64,000 nt of DNA from Longibacter sp051155795 (GTDB taxonomy: Bacteria; Bacteroidota; Rhodothermia; Rhodothermales; Salinibacteraceae), in NCBI RefSeq assembly GCF_051155795.1, contig NZ_DAXETW010000052.1:15932-79931 (forward strand), in the 5' to 3' direction. The notes under the pieces were generated by a model. It worked only from the letters and a program-made list of their open reading frames with translations. It made no database searches and had not been told where the DNA came from. Made by a program: the position numbers and the translations under genes. This document shows positions 40,563 to 49,106 of the stretch, piece after piece. Each line of letters begins with the position of its first letter. The stretch's first letter is position 1.

Positions 40563-43500
40563 ATGACCGATTCCACCACGATCGTCACGCCTGGGTTGAC
40601 CCAGTCCGAAGGTAACGCAACGCGTTCGGAGGACAGCGAGACGGGTACGAACGACTCGCCGGTACATGACGGAGAACAGGAATATTGGGGCACGTATCGG
40701 CAGGGGAAGAGAGGAGCATCTGTATCGGACGGCTCCGACGTCGTCCCGGTTGTTGGAATTGGGGCGTCTGCCGGTGGAGTCGGTGCTCTGCGACAACTCT
40801 TCGCGCACCTGCGTCCGTCGACTGGCATGGCCTATGTTGTCATACTGCATCTGTCCCCGGACGTGAAGAGCAATCTCGTCGAGATCCTTCGGCAAGTCAC
40901 CGATCTGCCCGTCGAAACCGTCGAGTCCGGTAAAACCGTCGAAGCCGATCACGTCTATGTCATTCCACCGGGACGCAGGTTGGAGATTCAGAATCACGTC
41001 CTTTATCTACATGATGTCGAGGATCCGCACGCGCCGACGACCATCGACCGGTTCTTCCGCTCGCTCGCCAGAGATCTGAACGAGCACGCCATCGGTGTTG
41101 TGCTTTCTGGGACGGGAGCGGATGGAACGATCGGGTTCAAGTCGATTCGTGAGTATGGTGGTGTCACGATGGTTCAGGCTCCTCAGGATGCCGAATATGA
41201 TGGTATGCCCCAGAGTGCGCTTTCGACGGGGCTCGTGGACGTCGTCGGCACTGCATCGGAAATTGCGGATTCGCTTCGCACGTATGGAGACAATCTCGAC
41301 CAGATCCAGCTCGAACGTGGACGTGCGGAAGAAAAAATTGGCGATTCGAGCTCAGATCTGGATACGATCTTTCGACTTCTTTATTCGGCTACGCATCATG
41401 ATTTCTCGAACTACAAGTGGTCGATGGTGCTGCGACGCGTCGAAAGACGAATGCAGCTGTCCGGTATTGAGTCGCTTGAGGGGTATATCTCGCGTTTAGA
41501 GCAGGATGAAGATGAGATTCTGTCGCTACGACGCGACCTGCTCATTAGCGTCACGAGTTTCTTTCGCGACCCTGATTCGTTCGAGCGCCTGGAGAAGGAT
41601 GTCATCCCCGAACTATTTGGCGACAAGAAGGCGGGAGAGTCCGTCCGTGTGTGGGTGACAGGGTGCGCGACGGGGGAGGAGGCCTATTCACTGGCGATTT
41701 TACTGCGCGAGGTGGCGGATCGGCATGACTCCGCACCGGACATTCAGATTTTCGCAACAGACGTAGACGCAAGTGCACTGGACGTTGCGCGGGCCGGAGT
41801 ATATCCGTTCTCGATCCAGTCAGAAGTGGGGGAGGAACGACTCAAGCAGTTCTTCGAATCGGAAGGCGGGCAGTATCGCGTCCGCCCCAAACTCCGCGAG
41901 ATGATTCTGTTTGCGGAGCACAACGTGCTCGAAGATCCGCCGTTCTCCAACCTTGATCTGGTCAGTTGCCGCAATCTTCTGATCTATCTAAACCAGAAGA
42001 TGCAGCAGCATCTATTGCGACTCCTGCATTACGGGCTCCGTCCAGGTGGATATCTATTTCTCGGTCGGTCCGAAGCGGCCGGTCGCACGTCCGACTTTTT
42101 CACCGTCGTCGATAAGTCGACCAACATTTTCAAGTCTCGTTCTTTGCCAGACGATCGCCCGAGGCGAATCCCGCTGTTTTCCGGTCGCTGGTCGCGATTT
42201 GGGGGGATGTCCACGCTCGATCAACGCTCGAATATTGGTCACGCGTTCGCACATAAGGAGGCTATCGACCGGGATACGGTCGATCGATTGCATCGAGACC
42301 TGGTCATGCGGCAGGTTGCGAGCGTTCTCGTGAATGAGAATTACGAAATCTTACATCTGTCTGATGGGGCAGGTCGTTTTCTGAAGTTATCTGGAGGTAC
42401 GCCCAGTCTCAAGATCCTAGCTTGCGTCCCGGACGAGATCCGCGTGGAACTGCGCGGAGCGCTGTACGAGACGTTCAAGCATGGCAAGAGAGAGACGGAC
42501 TTTACGATTCAGTCGATAAACGATGATGCGTCGACAGAGATTGAGGTAGTCGTTCGGCTTGTGGAGCCACCACGGGTTGGGGAAACGGGGAGAGAATCGC
42601 CGGTTGCATGGATCCGGTTCGATCGGTTTCTGATTGATCCCTCCGACCGTGCTGAACCATCGAGTCTTGAAGCCGAACTGAACCGTGCTCTCATGCAGAC
42701 GCGCGAGCAGTTGCAGAACACGAGCGAAGAGTATGAGGCGACGGCCGAGGAGATGGAGGCAGCAAACGAAGAACTCCTCTCGATGAATGAGGAGTTGCAG
42801 TCGAAAAACGAAGAGCTGCAGACGAGCAAAGAAGAGTTGCAATCGGTAAACGAAGAACTGAAAACGACAAATCAGGCGCTTAAACTTCGAGTCGACGAGG
42901 TCAAAGAGGTCAACACCGCGTTGGAGACGCTCATGGACGCGACCGACATCGCGATGATCTTTTTGGATAAGCAGCTGCGGATTATGCGTTTCACGCCGCG
43001 GGCCACAGAGCTTTTTAGCATCCGGCCTGTGGACATCGGGCGTCCGCTCTCGGATTTCTCCCAGCGATTCGAATACGCCGATTTGATGGATGACGTGCAG
43101 GAGATCGTTAAGACCGGCACGTCTGTGGAGCGCGAGCTCCATCAGGGGGAGGACCGGTGGATGTTGGTTCGATGTGGACCGTACGAGACAGAAGAGGGCT
43201 CGATCGACGGTGTCGTGCTCACATTCGTTGACGTCACAGAGCAACGGCGACTCGAACGGGCAGTCGTTAATGCAAGTGAGCGTGAGCAGCGTCGGATCGG
43301 TCAAGATCTGCACGACTTGTTGGCCTCGCGCCTGACTGGCGCCTCGATGATGCTACAAAATCTGCGCACGCTTGCATCAAGTCCCGACCGCAGTATTTCT
43401 GAGGAGAAAGTCACTCAGATTATTGACATCATTCAGGAGGCGGCGAATGAGACGCGAAATTTATCACATGCGCTTGTTCCGGTCGCGCTGCAGGAATCCC

Positions 43501-43910
43501 ACCTTTCTGTCGCGCTGCGTATTCTCGCCAACGAGATGGATAAGCGCCATAAAGTGCGCTTTCGATTCGAGGGATCGGAGGAAGAAACAGCACCCGAGGA
43601 CGACCTGGCCTCCATGCACCTCTACCGTATAGCGTACGAGGCGGTCAACAACGCACTCCAGCATGCGAAATGCGAAAACGTGACCGTGGCCCTGCGTCGG
43701 GAAGGGGGGCGCCTCGTGCTCGAAGTAAGCGACGACGGGGTCGGGATCCCCGCAGACGTCAATAAGTCGTCCGATTCCATGGGCGACCGGGATGTAGGGC
43801 TTGGGCTCAAGTCGATGAAGCGTCGGGCCACACTCATAGGCGCAAGCTTCTCCATCAACGGCGCCCCGGGTCAGGGAACCACGATCCGGTGTGAACTCCC
43901 GTTTGAGTGA
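40563..43910 (+). CDS. CheB-CheR-PAS-HisKA_3 fused signalling kinase
   Basis: This protein has 1115 residues. Domains in order: an acidic start; a CheB methylesterase domain (about 60-240) with Ser69 in GIGASAGG, His96 in VILHLSP and Asp in SGTGADGT; a CheR methyltransferase (about 260-530) with the SAM-binding VWVTGCATGEEAYSLA and NLLIYLN; a linker with a Glu/Gln-rich coiled coil (NEELQSKNEELQTSKEELQ) about 700-780; a PAS_10-like domain; and a HisKA_3 dimerisation domain (REQRRIGQDLHDLLA, His917) with a HATPase (VNNALQHA, VSDDGVGIP, GLGLKSM). No receiver domain is present, and no chemotaxis genes lie nearby. The gene looks less GC-rich than its neighbours, which may indicate transfer. The partner is unknown. 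Confidence 0.93.
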   Translation: MTDSTTIVTPGLTQSEGNATRSEDSETGTNDSPVHDGEQEYWGTYRQGKRGASVSDGSDVVPVVGIGASAGGVGALRQLFAHLRPSTGMAYVVILHLSPDVKSNLVEILRQVTDLPVETVESGKTVEADHVYVIPPGRRLEIQNHVLYLHDVEDPHAPTTIDRFFRSLARDLNEHAIGVVLSGTGADGTIGFKSIREYGGVTMVQAPQDAEYDGMPQSALSTGLVDVVGTASEIADSLRTYGDNLDQIQLERGRAEEKIGDSSSDLDTIFRLLYSATHHDFSNYKWSMVLRRVERRMQLSGIESLEGYISRLEQDEDEILSLRRDLLISVTSFFRDPDSFERLEKDVIPELFGDKKAGESVRVWVTGCATGEEAYSLAILLREVADRHDSAPDIQIFATDVDASALDVARAGVYPFSIQSEVGEERLKQFFESEGGQYRVRPKLREMILFAEHNVLEDPPFSNLDLVSCRNLLIYLNQKMQQHLLRLLHYGLRPGGYLFLGRSEAAGRTSDFFTVVDKSTNIFKSRSLPDDRPRRIPLFSGRWSRFGGMSTLDQRSNIGHAFAHKEAIDRDTVDRLHRDLVMRQVASVLVNENYEILHLSDGAGRFLKLSGGTPSLKILACVPDEIRVELRGALYETFKHGKRETDFTIQSINDDASTEIEVVVRLVEPPRVGETGRESPVAWIRFDRFLIDPSDRAEPSSLEAELNRALMQTREQLQNTSEEYEATAEEMEAANEELLSMNEELQSKNEELQTSKEELQSVNEELKTTNQALKLRVDEVKEVNTALETLMDATDIAMIFLDKQLRIMRFTPRATELFSIRPVDIGRPLSDFSQRFEYADLMDDVQEIVKTGTSVERELHQGEDRWMLVRCGPYETEEGSIDGVVLTFVDVTEQRRLERAVVNASEREQRRIGQDLHDLLASRLTGASMMLQNLRTLASSPDRSISEEKVTQIIDIIQEAANETRNLSHALVPVALQESHLSVALRILANEMDKRHKVRFRFEGSEEETAPEDDLASMHLYRIAYEAVNNALQHAKCENVTVALRREGGRLVLEVSDDGVGIPADVNKSSDSMGDRDVGLGLKSMKRRATLIGASFSINGAPGQGTTIRCELPFE

Positions 43911-43957
43911 AGAACGCGGCGCGGGGTGCATTGGGCGATGACATACCCGCTGTTACT

Positions 43958-43991
43958 AAAAAAAGGAGACGCGCCGTTCTGGCACGCCTCC
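43958..43991 (-). terminator. Terminator after the aldehyde dehydrogenase gene (minus strand)
   Basis: GGAGACGCGCC (43965-43975) and GGCACGCCTCC (43981-43991) form an 11-bp stem as RNA with two G-U pairs and a 5-nt loop. Seven A at 43958-43964 become the U tract on the minus strand. It also lies 47 bp past the CheB-CheR kinase stop. Confidence 0.9.
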
Positions 43992-44039
43992 CTCAGGTAT
44001 GCTACCGGGAGCGATGACTCTCAGACACAGACGGATTTG

Positions 44040-45530
44040 TCAGTCTTCCACGTTGTCGATCTGGGCCTTCTGCAGCTGCCCGGAGTAGTCGACGTAGACG
44101 GTCTTCGTCTCGGTGTAAAACTCAAATACCTCCCATCCGCCGTCGCGATGACCGTTGCCGGTGTCTTTCACGCCGCCGAACGGCATATGTGCTTCGGCGC
44201 CGATCGTCGGACCATTGACGTACGTGATGCCGGCCTCCAGGTCGTGCATTGCACGGAAAGCGCGGGCCACGTTGCTCGTGTAGATGGACGAGGAGAGGCC
44301 ATAGACGGTGTCGTTCGCCGCCTCGGCTGCCTCTTCGTACGACGAGATCGTGTGGACGGACAGGACAGGACCGAAGATTTCTTCCTGGAAGATGCTCATG
44401 TCGCGCTCCACGCCGCGGAAGAGCGTCGGCTGGAAGAAGCACCCGTCGGCGAGGGCATCGTCCATCGCGCGTTCACCGCCGAACAGAAGTTCGGCGCCGG
44501 CGTCAACGCCTTCCTGGATGTACCTGCTGATTTTTTCCAGCGCCGCCTCGTTGATTACGGGTCCGACGTCCGTCTCATCCTCCAGGCCGGAGCCAAGCGT
44601 CAGATCACGGGCTTCGTTCTGGATCATCTCGATGAACGCATCGTCGACGTCTTCATGGATGATCAGGCGGCTCGTCGCCGTGCAGCGCTGCCCGGTCGTG
44701 CCGTACGCGCCCCAGATGACGCCTTCAAGCGCGAGGTCCAGGTCGGCGTCTTCCATCACGATCATCGGGTTTTTGCCACCCATTTCGGCCGAGTACTTCT
44801 TATTCAGCCGTCCACAGGTTGCGCCGATGGCTTTCCCGGTCTCGCTGGAGCCGGTAAAACCGATCGCGTCGACATCCGGATGTTCGACCAGCGCTTTCCC
44901 GGCCTCACCGGCGCCATGGATCAGATTTACGACGCCGTCCGGCACGCCCGCATCCGACAGAATCTCGCAGAGGACCGTTGCGCTGTGTGGGGCCTCCTCG
45001 CTGGGCTTGAACACCACCGTGTTACCGCTGGCAATCGCCGGGAAGATCTTCCATGTCGGGACCGCCACCGGGAAATTCCAGGCGGTGATCACGCCGCAGA
45101 CCCCAACGGGGCGGCGGATGCTCATGTTGAACTTATCCGGCAGTTCGCTCGGCACGGTGTGACCGAACAGCCGACGCGTCTCGCTGGCCGCGTAGTAGGC
45201 CGTATCGATGGCTTCCTGCACGTCGCCTTTCGTTTCGAACACCGGCTTGCCCATCTCGCGCGTCATGATTCGGGCCAACTCCGTTTTTCGCTCCGTCAGC
45301 GCATCGCCGATCTGCCGGAGGATGGTGCCGCGTTTCGGAGCTGGCGTCGTACTCCACGATGAAAAGGCCTCACGGGCCGCCTCTACCGCGCGGTCAACGT
45401 CGGCCGGACCCGATGATGGAAACGTACCGATGACGTCGTTTCGGTCGGCAGGGTTCCGGTCGTTGAACGTCGTACCGGAGGCGGCGGGGGTGGCCTCACC
45501 TGCGATGATGTTGTGAAAGGTGTCTGCCAT
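44040..45530 (-). CDS. NAD(P)-dependent aldehyde dehydrogenase
   Basis: This 496-residue ALDH-superfamily enzyme has the cofactor region AWNFPVAVPTWKIFPAIASG, then FKPSEEAPH and FTGSSETGKAIG; the catalytic Glu in YSAEMGGKNPMIV; and the catalytic Cys in TGQRCTATSRLI, followed by IFQEEIFGPVLS. The family oxidises aldehydes to acids in the cytoplasm. It resembles alpha-aminoadipic or 2,5-dioxovalerate semialdehyde dehydrogenases, but the substrate is not determined by what can be seen. ATG 45530 replaces a longer frame to 45680. Upstream lie AT-poor repeats before the aminotransferase gene. Confidence 0.93.
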   Translation of the reverse strand: MADTFHNIIAGEATPAASGTTFNDRNPADRNDVIGTFPSSGPADVDRAVEAAREAFSSWSTTPAPKRGTILRQIGDALTERKTELARIMTREMGKPVFETKGDVQEAIDTAYYAASETRRLFGHTVPSELPDKFNMSIRRPVGVCGVITAWNFPVAVPTWKIFPAIASGNTVVFKPSEEAPHSATVLCEILSDAGVPDGVVNLIHGAGEAGKALVEHPDVDAIGFTGSSETGKAIGATCGRLNKKYSAEMGGKNPMIVMEDADLDLALEGVIWGAYGTTGQRCTATSRLIIHEDVDDAFIEMIQNEARDLTLGSGLEDETDVGPVINEAALEKISRYIQEGVDAGAELLFGGERAMDDALADGCFFQPTLFRGVERDMSIFQEEIFGPVLSVHTISSYEEAAEAANDTVYGLSSSIYTSNVARAFRAMHDLEAGITYVNGPTIGAEAHMPFGGVKDTGNGHRDGGWEVFEFYTETKTVYVDYSGQLQKAQIDNVED

Positions 45531-45712
45531 AATGAAAAGCGGTTCCAGTCGATGAGCGGCGTCGATGCGGGATTCGGATGTGACCCCGAACCACGGAGCC
45601 CGTGGCTCCACGGGTAGCAGGTCTGTCACATCACGTCCAACGTACGAGGCAGCCCGGCGGAGTTTCAATGCCGCCACCAACCGATTCGACGCGATTCTCG
45701 GAAAGAAGTGGG

Positions 45713-45824
45713 GCGTTGGATCGTTGAATCGTCGGGTCGTTGGGTCGTTGGGTCGTTGAATCGTTGAATCGTTGGGTCGTTGGGTCGTTGGGTCGTTGGG
45801 TCGCTGGGTCGTTGAATCGTCGGG
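45713..45824. repeat. Intergenic octamer array, 14 units of TCGTTGRR
   Basis: Fourteen consecutive 8-bp units, start 45713: mostly TCGTTGGG or TCGTTGAA, with a few variants (GCGTTGGA, TCGTCGGG, TCGCTGGG). The array occupies 112 bp of the 571-bp divergent region between the aldehyde dehydrogenase and aminotransferase genes. It has no direct-repeat spacers, so it is not a CRISPR array. Nothing else gene-like is in 45531-46101 besides the heptamer array nearby. Confidence 0.97.
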
Positions 45825-45909
45825 GTTTTAAAATTGAGGACTTCGAATAACGACCTCCAGAGTCCAAACCCCCAAACCCCAGAACCCATAGACCCGAGTA
45901 GAACCCCCT

Positions 45910-45937
45910 GAACCCTGCACCTTGAACCCTGAACCTT
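45910..45937. repeat. Intergenic heptamer units GAACCYT
   Basis: GAACCCT, GCACCTT, GAACCCT and GAACCTT lie in a row. The preceding 45 bp (from about 45860) are also rich in AAACCCC/GAACCC words, so a decayed longer array is likely. Confidence 0.85.
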
Positions 45938-46101
45938 AGCAACCCCCGGTCTCCCGAAATCTTCCGGCGAACCGGCGGATCGCAAGAGGGGCGGTCGACA
46001 TTGAACCGTTCGGTATACAAACGATAACGTATCATGGTCGGAGTCCCCGCTGACTCCGCCTGGCTGCCGACCCCGTTCCGATTCCATTCTCTCGCCTCCT
46101 C

Positions 46102-47298
46102 ATGCCCGCCTCTTCAACCGTCGACGTCTCGAAGTACCTGTCCGACCGCATGCGGAATACGCCGCCCAGCGGCATCCGGCGCTTCTTTGAGATCGCTGCG
46201 ACCATGGACGACGTGATCTCGCTCGGCATCGGCGAGCCGGACTTCGTCTCGCCCCGCCCGGTCATCGATGCCGGCATCCGTTCGCTGGAGGAGGGGAAGA
46301 CGAGCTACACGTCGAATGCCGGTCTCCGTGAACTCCGTGAACTCATCGCCAGCGACCTCGATCGCCTCTACGGCCTGACGTACGACGTCGAGTCGGAGGT
46401 GCTCGTCACGGTTGGCTGCAGCGAAGCCATGCAGCTTGCCATGATGGCTGTCCTCGATCCAGGCGACGAGATACTGATTCCCGAACCCTGCTTCGTGTCG
46501 TACGGGCCGACGGCTCGCTTCGCCGGCGGGACGGTGGTGGATGTGCCAACGCGTGTCGAGACCAACTTTCAGGTGACGGCCGCCGACCTTGAGAAAAAGG
46601 TGACCGAGAACACGAAGGCGATCTTCCTCGGATACCCGAACAACCCGACCGGCGCCGTCCTTGAGCGAGAGATGCTCAAAGACATCGCCGACTTCGTCGT
46701 CGAGCACGACCTGATCGTAATCAGCGATGAGATCTATGACCGGCTCATTTACGGCGACATCAAAGAAAAAGGGCACGTATCGGTGCCGTCGGTCGACGGC
46801 CTCCGTGACCGAACCATTCTGCTCGGCGGTTTTTCGAAAAACTTTGCCATGACCGGCTGGCGCATCGGGTACGCCTGTGCCCCAGAGCCCATTCTCCGCG
46901 GGATGTACAAAGCGCACCAGTACATGGTGATGAGTGCCCCGACGGTCGGCCAGATCGGTGCCGTCGCGGCCATGCGGGAGTGCCAGGATGACGTCGAAAC
47001 GATGCGCCAGTCATACGACGAACGGCGCAGGACGATCGTGGACGGCCTGAATGCGATCGGTTTACCCACGTTTGAGCCGCGCGGCGCCTTCTACGCGTTT
47101 CCCGACATTACGTCCACCGGCCTGACATCGGAAGCGTTCGCTGAAAATCTCCTGCACGAAGAGGGCGTGGCCTGCGTCCCGGGTGATGCGTTTGGCCCGA
47201 GTGGTGCCGGGTACGTCCGATGCTCATACGCAACGTCGCTGGACCAGATCGAGCAGGCGCTCGAGCGCATCGAGCGCTTTGTAAACACTGCGGCGTAG
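46102..47298 (+). CDS. PLP-dependent aminotransferase, class I/II
   Basis: This 398-residue protein has fold-type I features: ISLGIGEPDFVSP and SYTSNAGLRELRELIA at the N-terminus, VTVGCSEAMQLAMMA, YPNNPTGAVL (substrate-binding Asn), ISDEIYDRLIYGD with the pyridine-interacting Asp, the Schiff-base Lys in GGFSKNFAMTGWRIGY, and the substrate Arg in YVRCSYA. It is most like aspartate/aromatic aminotransferases of the AspC/PatA type. The amino acid used cannot be assigned. A small membrane protein gene starts 4 bp after it, so the two are probably co-transcribed. Confidence 0.93.
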   Translation: MPASSTVDVSKYLSDRMRNTPPSGIRRFFEIAATMDDVISLGIGEPDFVSPRPVIDAGIRSLEEGKTSYTSNAGLRELRELIASDLDRLYGLTYDVESEVLVTVGCSEAMQLAMMAVLDPGDEILIPEPCFVSYGPTARFAGGTVVDVPTRVETNFQVTAADLEKKVTENTKAIFLGYPNNPTGAVLEREMLKDIADFVVEHDLIVISDEIYDRLIYGDIKEKGHVSVPSVDGLRDRTILLGGFSKNFAMTGWRIGYACAPEPILRGMYKAHQYMVMSAPTVGQIGAVAAMRECQDDVETMRQSYDERRRTIVDGLNAIGLPTFEPRGAFYAFPDITSTGLTSEAFAENLLHEEGVACVPGDAFGPSGAGYVRCSYATSLDQIEQALERIERFVNTAA

Positions 47299-47302
47299 AC
47301 GC

Positions 47303-47779
47303 ATGCTCCCCGGTGCCATCGCGGCCGGCACCGCTGCGCATTCCCCCCACGCATCGCTCACCGACCCCGACCGTCCCGTGCCCCTCGTTCGAATCCTATC
47401 CCTCGCCGCTCCCGTTGCCGCCGGCCTCCACCTCGCGGTGGGGTGGGAGTGGACGATTCTTCCGGCCGTTGTGGCTGGCGTGCTTGCCGACTCCCGAGGC
47501 TGGATGGCCGGTCTCCTGACGGTAGCGCTTCCCTGGGCGGGCATTCTCGCGTGGTCGTACGCCGCCTCGCCGGACTCTACGCCGATCCTGCTTGGGGTCC
47601 TCGGCGGGCTTCTCGGCGGAAACACCCCGGGTGCTGTGATCGTTGCGCTTACGCTTCTGTTTGGCGGCCTGATCGGGCTTGCCGGCGGTGCCCTCGGGAG
47701 TGCCTTGAACGGGCTGGCGCCTGCCGGTCCCCACCGGCGATCCGGCGACAAACCAGACGCTACCTCCAGTGGATTGTGA
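47303..47779 (+). CDS. Small membrane protein of unknown function
   Basis: This 158-residue hydrophobic protein has about four transmembrane segments (LVRILSLAAPVAAGLHLAV, WTILPAVVAGVLADSRG, WMAGLLTVALPWAGILAWSY, and a Gly-rich ILLGVLGGLLGGNTPGAVIV with IVALTLLFGGLIGLAGGALG). It resembles no family I recognise. The start ATG 47303 is 4 bp after the aminotransferase stop. Translational coupling is plausible, but a partner function is not implied. Confidence 0.65.
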   Translation: MLPGAIAAGTAAHSPHASLTDPDRPVPLVRILSLAAPVAAGLHLAVGWEWTILPAVVAGVLADSRGWMAGLLTVALPWAGILAWSYAASPDSTPILLGVLGGLLGGNTPGAVIVALTLLFGGLIGLAGGALGSALNGLAPAGPHRRSGDKPDATSSGL

Positions 47780-47854
47780 TCGCGTCCACGGTCCGCGCAG
47801 AAACGTGCCTCCGTACTCGACTCTTGCAGAATCACGCCGTATTGCGGCAACCGA

Positions 47855-48991
47855 ATGAAGAAGTACTCAGATAGCGACATCGAGCAGTTGCTCCAGCGCG
47901 TGGAGGATCTGCGCGGATACCTCGACATTCAGGGTCGTCGGGAGACCATCGAAGAACTCAACCACGAGCGGGTCGACCCCGGCTTCTGGGACAATCCGGA
48001 CCACGCGCAGGAGGTCGAGAAGCGAATTGCGCGGGAGAAGAAGTGGGTCGGCGCCTGGGAGGATCTGAAGGAGCAGGCCGAAGACATCGAGACGCTCCAG
48101 CTGCTCGCGTCGGAGGAAGGAGCCGACCTCGATGAGGAGATCATTACCGAGGCGGACGACCTGAAGGCGAAGCTCGAGCAGATGGAGTTGAAAAGTCTGC
48201 TGGACGACCCGGACGACGTCCGGGATGCGATTCTGACGATCAACCCCGGCGCCGGCGGTACCGAGAGCCAGGACTGGGCGGAGATGCTGCTCCGCATGTA
48301 TATGCGCTGGGCGGAAAACGAGGGCTTCAAGGTCACGATGCTCGAGTATCAGCAGGGGGAAGGAGCGGGTATCAAGAGCGCGTCGCTCTCCATTGAAGGC
48401 GACTACGCGTACGGGTACCTGAAAGGCGAGTCCGGCGTCCACCGACTCGTTCGCATCTCCCCGTTCGACTCCGAAAGTCGTCGCCACACGTCCTTCGCCA
48501 GCGTGTTTGCCTACCCCGAGATCGACGACACCATCGAAGTCGATCTAAGTAGCGGTGAGATGGAATTCCAGACGTTCCGTTCCGGCGGAAAGGGCGGCCA
48601 GAATGTGAACAAAGTCGCCACGGGCGTTCGTCTGATCTGGGATGGTGAGCTGTCGACGGGAGAAGAAGTCACGGTCACAGCCGAGTGCACGGAGGAGCGG
48701 AGCCAGTTGCAGAACCGGAACCGCGCCGAGACGATGCTGAAGAGCCGGATCTACCAGAAAGAGCGTGAGATCCAGGAGCGGGAGAAGGAAAAGGTGGAAA
48801 GTCAGAAGAAAAGCATCGAGTGGGGCAGCCAGATCCGCTCGTACGTGCTTCACCCGTATACGATGGTCAACGACCACCGGACGGAAACGAAGATTTCCGA
48901 TGCAGAGGGCGTACTGGACGGCGACCTTGAGCCGTTCATCCAGGCCTACCTCACAGCCGGAAAAAAAGACCGAGATACGTCGCCGGTGTAG
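47855..48991 (+). CDS. prfB: Peptide chain release factor 2, without programmed frameshift
   Basis: This 378-residue RF2 terminates translation at UGA and UAA. SPF in RISPFDSESRRHT is the stop-codon-reading motif, and FRSGGKGGQNVNK contains the GGQ peptide-release motif. In many bacteria the gene has an in-frame UGA near codon 26 and needs a +1 shift. Here the corresponding site reads LRGYLDIQ with codons CTC GAC (47921-47926), so it is open throughout and no shift is needed. ATG 47855 follows the membrane protein gene by 75 bp. An octamer array overlaps its stop codon. Confidence 0.97.
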   Translation: MKKYSDSDIEQLLQRVEDLRGYLDIQGRRETIEELNHERVDPGFWDNPDHAQEVEKRIAREKKWVGAWEDLKEQAEDIETLQLLASEEGADLDEEIITEADDLKAKLEQMELKSLLDDPDDVRDAILTINPGAGGTESQDWAEMLLRMYMRWAENEGFKVTMLEYQQGEGAGIKSASLSIEGDYAYGYLKGESGVHRLVRISPFDSESRRHTSFASVFAYPEIDDTIEVDLSSGEMEFQTFRSGGKGGQNVNKVATGVRLIWDGELSTGEEVTVTAECTEERSQLQNRNRAETMLKSRIYQKEREIQEREKEKVESQKKSIEWGSQIRSYVLHPYTMVNDHRTETKISDAEGVLDGDLEPFIQAYLTAGKKDRDTSPV

Positions 48992-49033
48992 GTTTGAACG
49001 TGTGTAGGTGTGAAGGTGTGAACGTGTGAAGGT
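48986..49033. repeat. Octamer array overlapping the prfB stop
   Basis: Six 8-bp units run in succession: GTGTAGGT, TTGAACGT, GTGTAGGT, GTGAAGGT, GTGAACGT and GTGAAGGT. The first contains the prfB TAG. The period matches the 45713 array, but the sequence is different. Confidence 0.95.
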
Positions 49034-49106
49034 GCGCCTGCTGGGCGTTCTGCTCATGTCCAGCGATATATTTCGCATTTCGACATTCGAATCTCGACCT
49101 GAATAG

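Noticed and set aside
43926..45362. A 478-residue open frame on the plus strand
   Set aside because: It is antisense to the aldehyde dehydrogenase gene, which has all catalytic residues.
45713..45824. CRISPR array
   Set aside because: The 8-bp units are continuous with no unique spacers, and no cas genes are present.
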